From: Butyrivibrio proteoclasticus
GTDB taxonomy: Bacteria > Bacillota > Clostridia > Lachnospirales > Lachnospiraceae
Assembly (NCBI RefSeq): GCF_900115735.1
Contig: NZ_FOXO01000001.1
Coordinates: 62,001-126,000, forward strand
Length of the DNA: 64,000 nt
Reading direction: 5' to 3'
The translations under genes and the position numbers were made by a program. The notes under the pieces were generated by a model that saw only the letters and a program-made list of their open reading frames with translations, made no database searches and had not been told where the DNA came from. Positions 54,866-63,116 of this stretch are shown in pieces (the stretch's first letter is position 1; each line of letters begins with the position of its first letter).

Positions 54866-56194
54866 ATGAAAGCTGATGAGAAAAACGAGACCCAAAAAGC
54901 TCTAAAAAACTCAGTATGGGTCATTCTGTCTAAAATAATTAATATTGTAATTGGTTTATTTGCGAGCATACTGGTGACTAGATATCTGGGAGCGGAACAA
55001 AAGGGAATAATGGCAGATGCATCTGCGATATCCTCTCTTTTCGGTTTTATTGCAGGATTTGGAATAATGGATATCCTGATTTCTAAATTTGCAAGTGAAT
55101 ATCAGAAATCAGGAATAATAGCTGCGACGGGCATGTTTTTGATGCTTTTGGGAGGCAGTTTGGCATTTGTGGTCACGCTTGCATTCGCATTATGTTTGGG
55201 AGTGACAAGGCAGGTATTCATATATGTTGTTATATGCACGTTGCCCTATTTTTATCACTTTCTTTTTGTGTTTGAATACTGGTTTTACAGCAGATCCAAT
55301 TCGAAGAGCTATGCTATAGCTCAGTCTATAATACATATAATTATCCTTTTTGTAAGAGTTGCTGGTGTGCCATTAAAGGCTCCACTGACTTTTTTTATAG
55401 TCATAACAATATTGGAAAGTGCATTGGTTGAAATTTCAGCGCTTGTATGTTACAAAAAATCGGATGATCATTTTATAGGCAGTTTTTGCGTCGATTTTAA
55501 TCTTGCCAAAGAAATGGCAAAATTGGCTCTGCCTATGATATTATCAGGATTTGCTTCGGCGGTTTATCTGAAAATAGATCAGATTATGATAGGAAAACTT
55601 ATGGGCCATGTGGAATTGGGGCTATACTCTGTTGCAGTGACATTGGCAGAGTACTGGTATTTTGTGCCGTCATCTCTTAATAGCTCATTTCTGCCGGTGT
55701 TGTCAAGTAACGCCGGTGATGAAAATGCTTACTACAACAGGCTTCAAAAATTTGCTGATTTGGTTGTATTTATCGGTTATATAGCTGCAATAGGAGTCAT
55801 GATATGCGGGCGATGGGGTATAAATCTTTTATATGGCTCGGAATTTGACGGTAGTGCAGCGATTTTGATGATATATATATGGTCTGGCGTTTTTACATGT
55901 CTTGCGTTGCCTGCAAACAGTACATATCTTATCAAGAAAGACACAAAGCTTATATTGATAATAAATATAGCGGGAGCTCTGATTAATTTTCTGTTGAATT
56001 TGCTGCTTATACAGCAACTGGGAGCAATTGGTGCGGCGCTTGCTACGCTTTTGGAATATATGATAGTTGCATTTGGGCAGATGATTATACTGCGTGGAAA
56101 GTATAGGAAACTATATATTACTCAGTTGAAATCTTTGTTCCCATTTGTAAGAATTGCAAAATATGGATATGAAGCAATTTCGTCAAGGATGTAA
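54866..56194 (+). CDS. wzx: Second Wzx-type polysaccharide flippase (MOP superfamily)
   Basis: A 442-residue protein with about 12-13 helices and a MOP-superfamily N-terminus (KALKNSVWVILSKIINIVIGLF, then VTRYLGAEQKGIM). It differs from the flippase at 12600 throughout and likely handles a different repeat unit, fitting the second Wzy-like gene nearby. ATG 54866 is chosen; a TTG at 54842 would add eight residues and sits before a possible AAAAAGG site. Confidence 0.82.
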   Translation: MKADEKNETQKALKNSVWVILSKIINIVIGLFASILVTRYLGAEQKGIMADASAISSLFGFIAGFGIMDILISKFASEYQKSGIIAATGMFLMLLGGSLAFVVTLAFALCLGVTRQVFIYVVICTLPYFYHFLFVFEYWFYSRSNSKSYAIAQSIIHIIILFVRVAGVPLKAPLTFFIVITILESALVEISALVCYKKSDDHFIGSFCVDFNLAKEMAKLALPMILSGFASAVYLKIDQIMIGKLMGHVELGLYSVAVTLAEYWYFVPSSLNSSFLPVLSSNAGDENAYYNRLQKFADLVVFIGYIAAIGVMICGRWGINLLYGSEFDGSAAILMIYIWSGVFTCLALPANSTYLIKKDTKLILIINIAGALINFLLNLLLIQQLGAIGAALATLLEYMIVAFGQMIILRGKYRKLYITQLKSLFPFVRIAKYGYEAISSRM

Positions 56195-56196
56195 AT

Positions 56197-57207
56197 ATGG
56201 ATAAAGTTTATATGAATTATAATAGGCCGGCATGGAAGTTTTATAAAAGCAGATATAAGTTCAGAGACTATTACCTTAACAGAATTATAAGCAGACATAT
56301 AACAATGCCCTTATTTGGCAAAGAAGCACATATTTATTTTTATGGTGGGAAATTTTTACATAATGCTGAGTGGGCCAACCAAAAAATCGCTGAGTTGATA
56401 AATGGAGAAGAGCCTTTTATGGTCTCTCGTTTCGGAAATACTGAGCTACATGTTATGAATGCTGTAATCGACAGACGGCTATTTGGGGAAAATGCTCAGA
56501 ATGCAGCAGAGATGGAAGAGTGGTGGAAATTATTGTATACCGGAGCAGGCTTCTTTCCCTTTGATAGCAGATATCAGGATGATTTTGGAGATATCATGTT
56601 AGATAGTATTTCTAATGTAGACATTCTCGGTACTTGGAATAGACCTATGGAGGATTATCACCTTAGAGCTACTATGAAAAATGCTTCAATAACTGTGCTT
56701 AGATGGTTGGAACCATGGTATAGTAAAACACCATGGACCAGGGCGCTTGAAGGAAAAAAGGTGCTGGTCATACATCCTTTCGAAAAGTCAATAAGAGAAC
56801 AATACGAAAAGAAAAAAGAAGTATTCCCGAATGGACTTTTACCGGACTTTAATTTGGATGTTTTAAAGGCGGTGCAATCTATAGGGGATAATAATGAATA
56901 TGGGTTTGGAACCTGGTTTGATGCGTTGGAATATATGAAAAATGAAGCTATGAAAAGAGATTTTGAAGTTGCCATAATAGGCTGTGGGGCTTATGGCATG
57001 CCACTTGCTTCAATGCTAAAAAAAGAGGGAAAAAAGACAATACACCTTGGCGGTGTTACTCAGTGTTTATTTGGAATAAAGGGCAGCAGATGGGTTAACA
57101 GCCCTATTGATAAAATCATACCAATGAATGAAAATTGGATTTATCCCGATGAAACAGAAATTCCGCTTGGAGCAGCTGATGTTGAAGGAGGGTGCTATTG
57201 GAAATAA
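56197..57207 (+). CDS. GT-D-fold-like glycosyltransferase
   Basis: A 336-residue soluble protein. FMVSRFGNTELHVM fits the R-x-G-x-x-E type nucleotide-binding start of GT-D (DUF1792) proteins; VAIIGCGAYGMPLASMLKKEGK is a second Rossmann strand and HLGGVTQCLFGIKGSRW a third block. Such proteins occur in exopolysaccharide clusters, often without name. Its N-terminal 55 residues, basic and aromatic, may contact the membrane. It begins two bases after the flippase stop. Confidence 0.6.
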   Translation: MDKVYMNYNRPAWKFYKSRYKFRDYYLNRIISRHITMPLFGKEAHIYFYGGKFLHNAEWANQKIAELINGEEPFMVSRFGNTELHVMNAVIDRRLFGENAQNAAEMEEWWKLLYTGAGFFPFDSRYQDDFGDIMLDSISNVDILGTWNRPMEDYHLRATMKNASITVLRWLEPWYSKTPWTRALEGKKVLVIHPFEKSIREQYEKKKEVFPNGLLPDFNLDVLKAVQSIGDNNEYGFGTWFDALEYMKNEAMKRDFEVAIIGCGAYGMPLASMLKKEGKKTIHLGGVTQCLFGIKGSRWVNSPIDKIIPMNENWIYPDETEIPLGAADVEGGCYWK

Positions 57208-58400
57208 TTACTAAAGGCATAAGCAGAAGCAAATTGATACATGTATTGGATTGTTTTGTCATGTTTTTGCTATGCTTTATGATTTTTTATAAACTTACGG
57301 ATTCTTTTGCTTTTTATCTTTCTTGGCCGAAATGGTGGGGGAACTTGTGGAAAATTGCTGTTGATGCCTGTTGTATTGTGGCCGGAGTTAAGATTTATAT
57401 TTATTTTGATATCGATAAAAAAAGATCAATAGCAGCGCTATTAATTATGCTGACGGTTACATTGATGAATATGTTTGAACTCAATGATTATGTATATCTT
57501 GGCGCTGTGATAGTGATGTTTATGTATGTTGACTATAATAAAATTGCTATAGTCTACACCTCCTTTATGGGGAGTCTCTTAGCTGTAATTTTAATATGCT
57601 CATTATTGGATATAATTCCAAATTTTTATGGGGACACTGCCAGATTGCAGGGGATAAAAGTGTATTCATTGGGGTATGTTGAACATAATGGTTTTATGTT
57701 GTTCTTTTCTTTCTGGGCCTTTGCGTTTTTGTTTGTAGTGAAAAAACACAGAATGGTAGCAGTGTTTTTGGTAATGGCGATTACCGGAGCTTTATATTAC
57801 TTTACTGCAAGCCTGACGTCTATGGCAATAATAGGAATTGGCTGCATGTTGTGTCTATTAAATGAGGGCATTGAAAAACTATCCCCAAGGTCATTTTTAT
57901 ATAGTGTAAAACAAAAACTTTTATATTTTTTGGTGGGCATGCCAATTTACTGTGCTATGGGACTGGCCGGTCTTGTGCTTTGGTTCAATATCACATTACC
58001 ACCGTATGGAGCAAACACATTCAATTCCAGGCTGATGCTTATTGACAGAGCACTGGAAGAAGTGGGATTTAATTTGCCGAAGAGTAATTATGAACGAGTT
58101 GCTGATACATCTTTTAATATAATTACCGGAACGGGCGCATTGAACTATTATGGTGGAGAAACGCTGTATGGAGGAAGCTTTGTTCAAAACGGCTTAATGG
58201 TTGTAATACTGTGGATAGCTCTTATTATGGCGGTTCTATACAAGGCTCTGAAAAATAAGCACTACACGATATTTTTTGCTGTGGTGGCGCTCTCAATACT
58301 TGGAATGTCTGAGGGATTTCATGTTAATGTTGCGTGTAGTATTTTTTGGATCTATCTGTTTGCAGGAACGAGAAAAGGAAAGAATAAATGCAAAAGATAA
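57198..58400 (+). CDS. wzy: Wzy-like polysaccharide polymerase, TTG start
   Basis: A 400-residue protein with about 11 helices. YSLGYVEHNGFMLFFSF resembles the G-x-x-H-x-N loop of O-antigen polymerases, and FNSRLMLIDRALEEVG lies in a second outside loop. The start TTG at 57198 has AAGGAGG (57185-57191) six bases away; the GTG at 57192 touches that site and is unlikely. Overlaps the previous gene by ten bases. It makes a second polymerase in 10 kb. Confidence 0.65.
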   Translation: MEIITKGISRSKLIHVLDCFVMFLLCFMIFYKLTDSFAFYLSWPKWWGNLWKIAVDACCIVAGVKIYIYFDIDKKRSIAALLIMLTVTLMNMFELNDYVYLGAVIVMFMYVDYNKIAIVYTSFMGSLLAVILICSLLDIIPNFYGDTARLQGIKVYSLGYVEHNGFMLFFSFWAFAFLFVVKKHRMVAVFLVMAITGALYYFTASLTSMAIIGIGCMLCLLNEGIEKLSPRSFLYSVKQKLLYFLVGMPIYCAMGLAGLVLWFNITLPPYGANTFNSRLMLIDRALEEVGFNLPKSNYERVADTSFNIITGTGALNYYGGETLYGGSFVQNGLMVVILWIALIMAVLYKALKNKHYTIFFAVVALSILGMSEGFHVNVACSIFWIYLFAGTRKGKNKCKR

Positions 58401-59569
58401 AAAAACTGCTTGTTTGTATAATGGTGACAATTGCGGTTACTGCTATTGTTTTAATAGTTTATTCCAAAGTTAATGGAAAAGTAGGAATTTCATTGGAGCC
58501 TGCATCTAAAAATGCGCAAGAGATGATTTTAGATTCAGTTCCGTTTCATCAGGTTTTTACACTTGAAAACGTTAAGGGAATTGGTTTGTATTTGTACAAA
58601 AAAGATGAAACTCAAGAAGGGAAAGTGTATATCTCTATTGGAGATGAGGACACAAAAGAAGTACTGCTTGAGAGAGAAATTCCTGTTAGCGAAATACCTG
58701 ATAAATTAAGCGACCCTATATATATTATGTCTGAGAGTGGACATATAGAGTATTGTGACAATTACTATTTTGAGATTTATACAGACAGTACGGGAGAAGT
58801 ATATACATACACTGCTCAAACAAGCAACGAGAGTATAGGAGCATTAACATATGGAGAGATCAGCTACAATCGTGTAATAGCATTTGAAGTGCTAAGCAGA
58901 AATGTGCATTTTGGATTCATAGTATTTTTGCTTGTAATATGCTGCATATTTTCATTTTTGATATACAAAGTATTTGAGGCAAGTGCAAGGAAAGTGAGAA
59001 GACGCGTAAGATCAAAAAAGGGGAATTTTGCAAAAGATGTTCTGTTTTTGATTACAGTTATAACAGTATTATTGGCTACAGGTATCATTGACGAAAATAG
59101 CTTTTACAGAAAACTTAAGGTTGTCGATATGGATAATAGTCTGTTTGAAGATGGAATTACACTTGGAGAACATTCCAGCTATCAACTGACATTCGAAGTC
59201 GAGAAAGAAAACCTGCATGATATTTATATAGAAATGGACAACTATTCTGATGATACGGCAGTTTTTGTGGCTTCGATACAAGATGGACACGAGGAAGTAT
59301 TTAAATCTGTTCAATCTGATGCACTTAACTATGAAGATGATAAACATTATATATGGGATGTATCCGATTTGGATTTGGAAGAAGGGGCTGAATATGATTT
59401 GTTCTTTTTCACGGGGTATATTGAAGAAGACCAGTTGACTCCTATAATCACAGGGGTAAGCTTTGGATATGGAAAAACCGGCATTTCAATAGCAAAGGTT
59501 CTATTTGCTGTTATACTCTGTGCCGGGTGGTTGGGCTATTCCTGGTGGAAAAGAACAAAGCTGGTATGA
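58388..59569 (+). CDS. Membrane protein with duplicated extracytoplasmic domain
   Basis: A 393-residue protein, family not recognised. Four helices (about 5-25, 173-195, 215-235, 368-387) bracket two outside domains. Both domains start alike: FHQVFTLENVKGIGLYL and SYQLTFEVEKENLHDIYIE, then a V-x-V/A-S-I-x-D/G-x-x-E-V block, a beta-strand-rich region and YYFEIYTD or YDLFFFTG. So it looks like a [helix-domain-helix] unit doubled. The domains resemble the N-terminal domain of the protein at 35536 in style. Possibly a glycan-binding scaffold. Confidence 0.55.
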   Translation: MQKIKKLLVCIMVTIAVTAIVLIVYSKVNGKVGISLEPASKNAQEMILDSVPFHQVFTLENVKGIGLYLYKKDETQEGKVYISIGDEDTKEVLLEREIPVSEIPDKLSDPIYIMSESGHIEYCDNYYFEIYTDSTGEVYTYTAQTSNESIGALTYGEISYNRVIAFEVLSRNVHFGFIVFLLVICCIFSFLIYKVFEASARKVRRRVRSKKGNFAKDVLFLITVITVLLATGIIDENSFYRKLKVVDMDNSLFEDGITLGEHSSYQLTFEVEKENLHDIYIEMDNYSDDTAVFVASIQDGHEEVFKSVQSDALNYEDDKHYIWDVSDLDLEEGAEYDLFFFTGYIEEDQLTPIITGVSFGYGKTGISIAKVLFAVILCAGWLGYSWWKRTKLV

Positions 59570-59869
59570 TAATTAAGGTAAATGAAAAATAAGAATAGAG
59601 TCAATAATTGAATTATCAGAAGTATTCTATAATAATTTGAAATAGATAAAAATGATATAAAACTCTCTTGAGAAGATTGCAGTACATATATTCATGACGT
59701 AAGAATTAATCCTAATCCGGATTATGATTATCTAAGTTTACAATTTGCCTATTTGCCTTGTTCTCAAATGAAGATACTGGAGATGGCTATGGTATTCAGG
59801 CAGATTGGTAAGAAACTATTAGGTAAATAACATGGGAGCATATTTAAATACTATGACGAGGAATACAAT
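59570..59869. other. Intergenic gap before the Septu-like module
   Basis: 300 bases, A/T-rich. It shows no hairpin of retron msr-msd type and no promoter match that I can trust. A 52-codon open stretch is listed separately. GACGAGGAA lies just before the ATPase start. Confidence 0.4.
59672..59830 (+). pseudogene. Possible degenerate coding remnant
   Basis: A 52-codon open stretch without its own start, reading with protein-like composition (INPNPDYDYLSLQFAYLPCS, then KILEMAMVFRQIGKKLLG). It begins after a stop and has no ribosome binding site, so if it is real it is a fragment of an older gene lost when the module downstream was inserted. It may also be chance. Confidence 0.2.
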
Positions 59870-61171
59870 ATGAAAATTAAAAGTATACAATTAATGAACT
59901 TCAGAGGAATCAAGAATGCTAAAATTGAACTTGACGGAAAGTGTGCTGTTCTGTACGGAATAAATGGAGCAGGCAAGACAACAATCCTGCGTGCAATTGA
60001 TTTAATATATGCAAATATTATCGGAACATTACTTGGCACGCGAAAAAGGCTTGCTGAACTTGAACTTGATGATATTAATAATGACAGCTCAGTAGCGAAG
60101 GCGGGTATTCAATTTGTATTAGACAACGGGGAGAAATATTTCTATAGAAGACAAATTGATACGAATAGCAAAAAAACTCATAACAAACAGGAGTTAAATG
60201 CTATTACAAGTCGATTTATCAAGAAATATATTGATGAGATTGTAGAGAATGAAAATGGGGCGTCACAAATACTAAAGAAGACTGATCCAATGCCCATATT
60301 CGTAAATTATGGTGTAAACAGAGCTGTATTGGATATGCCTATTACAGATTCTATCAGAAAATATGGAAGATTAGATGCATTTGAGAATGCTATAGAAAGT
60401 AAGATTGATTTTAAGAACTTTCTGACATGGTTTAGACAGCAGGAAGATTTGGAAAATGAGATAATTGCCAGAACCAAAAAGGAAATAGGCAAGGATATTA
60501 AACTTCCAGGATTAGAGGCGGTTAGAACGGCCATGTTGTCAATGTTTCCTGAATTTTCATCCGTGAGATTTGATCGTACCATGAATACTCTTATGTTTGA
60601 AAAAAGTGGTGACAATCTAAAATTGAATCAGTTATCTGATGGTGAGAAATGCATGATAGCACTTTTTGGAGATATTGCAAGACGTATGGTTATTGCAAAC
60701 GATAATGTGTTAGTGAATCCTTTAAATGTAAGTGGCGTTGTACTTATTGATGAGGTTGATCTACATCTTCATCCATCGTGGCAAAGAGAAATTGGAAAAA
60801 CATTAAATGAGACATTTCCTAATGTGCAATTCATTTTGACCACTCATTCGCCTCAGGTTTTAGGAGGATTATCTGAACGATATAGTGTTTTTGCTATAAA
60901 ACGAGAAAATGATGAAGTGTTAGTAAATAGAGCCGATTCATTATTTGGGTGGGATACTAATATTATATTGGAAGAAGCAATGGGGACACCAAGGATGGAA
61001 CAAACTGTCTTGGAGCACGTTGAGAAGATGTATCAGGCATATGAAGATGAGAATTTAGATGAAGCTGAAAAAGAAGCAGATATAATAGATAATATCACAA
61101 ATGGGCATAATGATAGTGCTGCTCCTATGCGAGTTATGATTTCTAGGAAGCGGAGAGTGATGAATAAATGA
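59870..61171 (+). CDS. ptuA: Septu-type anti-phage ATPase PtuA
   Basis: A 433-residue SMC/OLD-type ATPase. KIKSIQLMNFRGIKNAKIEL opens it; Walker A GINGAGKTT is at 30-38, the signature-like LSDGEK starts at 255, Walker B VVLIDEVDLHLHP has Asp294-Glu295, and TTHSPQVL carries His326. With the HNH gene right behind it, this is the PtuA-PtuB pair of Septu (and of retron Ec78). The ATPase is thought to hold the nuclease in check until phage infection. Start: ATG after GACGAGGAA. Confidence 0.83.
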   Translation: MKIKSIQLMNFRGIKNAKIELDGKCAVLYGINGAGKTTILRAIDLIYANIIGTLLGTRKRLAELELDDINNDSSVAKAGIQFVLDNGEKYFYRRQIDTNSKKTHNKQELNAITSRFIKKYIDEIVENENGASQILKKTDPMPIFVNYGVNRAVLDMPITDSIRKYGRLDAFENAIESKIDFKNFLTWFRQQEDLENEIIARTKKEIGKDIKLPGLEAVRTAMLSMFPEFSSVRFDRTMNTLMFEKSGDNLKLNQLSDGEKCMIALFGDIARRMVIANDNVLVNPLNVSGVVLIDEVDLHLHPSWQREIGKTLNETFPNVQFILTTHSPQVLGGLSERYSVFAIKRENDEVLVNRADSLFGWDTNIILEEAMGTPRMEQTVLEHVEKMYQAYEDENLDEAEKEADIIDNITNGHNDSAAPMRVMISRKRRVMNK

Positions 61172-61842
61172 GGAAAATAAACAAAATGTCATCTCCGGAT
61201 TGGTTTGAAAAGTGGAAAGATGATTATAAAAGTAGTAATGGTGACGATGCAGGGTATGAAGATTTAGATAATATGACGCGTAGAAATCTAAGAGAGCAAC
61301 TTATTAGTGAGCAGGGAAAAATATGCTGCTATTGCATGCGCAGAATAAATCTTAATGCATCACATATAGAACATTTTAAACCAAGAGAAAAATACAAAAA
61401 GCTTGAGATGGATTACAACAATATGTTTGCATCATGTACTGGACAGGAAAACGAAGCTCAATATATAAAATGGCATTGTGATCCGCGCAAAGATAATTGG
61501 TTTGATGAACGAATGCCGGAATTAACTTCTTTTGATATAGAAAAATGTATCAAGTATCAATATAGCGGAAGAGTCGTACCTTATCACGAAAAAAATGATT
61601 CTCGCCATGAGCTTGAAAAGATAATGATTGAAAAACTGGGATTAAATGCGGATTATCTTGTGCGCAATAGAAGGTTAGCGATAAGTAAATCTGAACTTTC
61701 GGACGAGGTTGAATATAGCGATTCGGATTGGTCTGATTTTATTAGATATTATGACAACATACACAATGGTGAATACGAAGAATACTGTGGAATGTTCATC
61801 GTGCTTATGAACGAATTGATTAAGGGAACCTATAAGAATTAA
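61168..61842 (+). CDS. ptuB: Septu-type HNH endonuclease PtuB
   Basis: A 224-residue HNH protein of the TIGR02646 type. Cys53, Cys54 and Cys56 in CCYCMRRIN, the His66-Ile-Glu-His69 motif (HIEHFKPR), and NNMFASC (Cys90) form the zinc-binding HNH finger; HCDPRKDNWF follows. It would cut nucleic acid once released by PtuA. ATGA overlap with PtuA means coupled translation. No reverse transcriptase or ncRNA gene accompanies the pair, so it is Septu-like, not a retron. Confidence 0.85.
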   Translation: MRKINKMSSPDWFEKWKDDYKSSNGDDAGYEDLDNMTRRNLREQLISEQGKICCYCMRRINLNASHIEHFKPREKYKKLEMDYNNMFASCTGQENEAQYIKWHCDPRKDNWFDERMPELTSFDIEKCIKYQYSGRVVPYHEKNDSRHELEKIMIEKLGLNADYLVRNRRLAISKSELSDEVEYSDSDWSDFIRYYDNIHNGEYEEYCGMFIVLMNELIKGTYKN

Positions 61843-61871
61843 AAGCAAAGTATTCTTATGGCAGAAAACAA

Positions 61872-63101
61872 ATGGAGATGAAAAAGAGAGTTTTATATTC
61901 CACTTTAGGATTGATTATTTTATTTTACATATATATTTGTTGGTTGATGCTTGGGTATGCAATCCCACAGGATTTGATGCGGGAAAATTTTGAGATTTCC
62001 GGTAAAGAATTTCAGGAACAGGGAGAGTATCCTGAGCATCGTGGTGGCGGTTGGGATAATTATACGGATTCTTTCTTTATCAATTCAGTCATGACAAGGT
62101 ATAGTGATTCAACATTTGTGAATGCTATTGCCAATGCTTATACCAATGCTTCTGTCTATGGTGATTCTTCTAGCCATTTTGAGGCGCTTTATAACGGACA
62201 GTTTGATAATGGGGAAATAGACTTTTACTCAAGATATTGGGCAGGGAGTAAGACTCTATTTGCTTTTCTTTTGATTTTTATGCCACTTAGCGGGATAAGA
62301 GTGTTTCTGTTAGCAGTAACGCTAGCGCTTTTAATAGTAGCGTGTTTTTGTATATTCAGGACAAATGGAATTATAAGCGCCCTTGTGTTTGCGGGGCTCT
62401 TTGAATTGAAAATTATGCTGTATTCATCAATGTGTCTGGCATTTAGTCCGGATATATTGCTTACACTGATTGGTTTTATTTTGGTTTACGGGGCATATGT
62501 GAAAAAAGATGCGAAACCTCTTTTGGTTGGATTTTTTCTTATAGGATCTTTTAGTGCATATTGGGGATACTGGGCGTATCCTGTAATTACGATAGGACTG
62601 CCATTGATATATATGGTGACGATTGATAATAGGTATGCTTTGGGATATAGACTGCGTGATTATTTATCAATATCAGTTTGCTGGGCAGTAGGACTTGCGT
62701 CTACTATATTGGTCAAGATTGTTCTTGCTGGCTTGGTCATGGGAATAGACGATGGTGCGGACAAATTGCTCCTTCGTATGGGCAATGAGTATTCATACGG
62801 ATACAGGTTTGTAGTATTAAGGAGTTTTATTGCAGATGAGATAAAGACAAGCTATATTTTACCAGTAGTAGTTGCTGGATTGGTTTTATGTCTTATTGCA
62901 ATATTATTGAACAAAAAGTATATTGTAAATGTTGTTCCATATGTTATGCTGGCTCTTTATCCCATTGTATGGGCATATTTAACCAGTGGACATTTGGGAC
63001 ACTATTTTGATAAGACATTTATGGTTGTTTCTTATTATGCCATTTTTTCTTTTGCTATAGAGTGTATTAGAGACAAGATCCGGACTAAAAATATAACATA
63101 A
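61872..63101 (+). CDS. Polytopic membrane protein, unrecognised
   Basis: A 409-residue protein: one helix, a hydrophilic loop of about 110 residues (including EYPEHRGGGWDNYTDSFF and FYSRYWAGSKTLFAF), then about nine helices. The long first outside loop with acids and a YW pattern, and the late YLTSGHLGHYFDKTFM block, suggest a GT-C-type transferase but no family is certain. A second ATG six bases on (61878) is possible. It starts 30 bases after ptuB. Confidence 0.5.
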   Translation: MEMKKRVLYSTLGLIILFYIYICWLMLGYAIPQDLMRENFEISGKEFQEQGEYPEHRGGGWDNYTDSFFINSVMTRYSDSTFVNAIANAYTNASVYGDSSSHFEALYNGQFDNGEIDFYSRYWAGSKTLFAFLLIFMPLSGIRVFLLAVTLALLIVACFCIFRTNGIISALVFAGLFELKIMLYSSMCLAFSPDILLTLIGFILVYGAYVKKDAKPLLVGFFLIGSFSAYWGYWAYPVITIGLPLIYMVTIDNRYALGYRLRDYLSISVCWAVGLASTILVKIVLAGLVMGIDDGADKLLLRMGNEYSYGYRFVVLRSFIADEIKTSYILPVVVAGLVLCLIAILLNKKYIVNVVPYVMLALYPIVWAYLTSGHLGHYFDKTFMVVSYYAIFSFAIECIRDKIRTKNIT

Positions 63102-63116
63102 GCGGAGCATTTGTTA

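Noticed and set aside
59570..63101. Ec78-type retron
   Set aside because: PtuA and PtuB also occur in retrons, but no reverse transcriptase frame or msr-msd-like structure is seen in the window.
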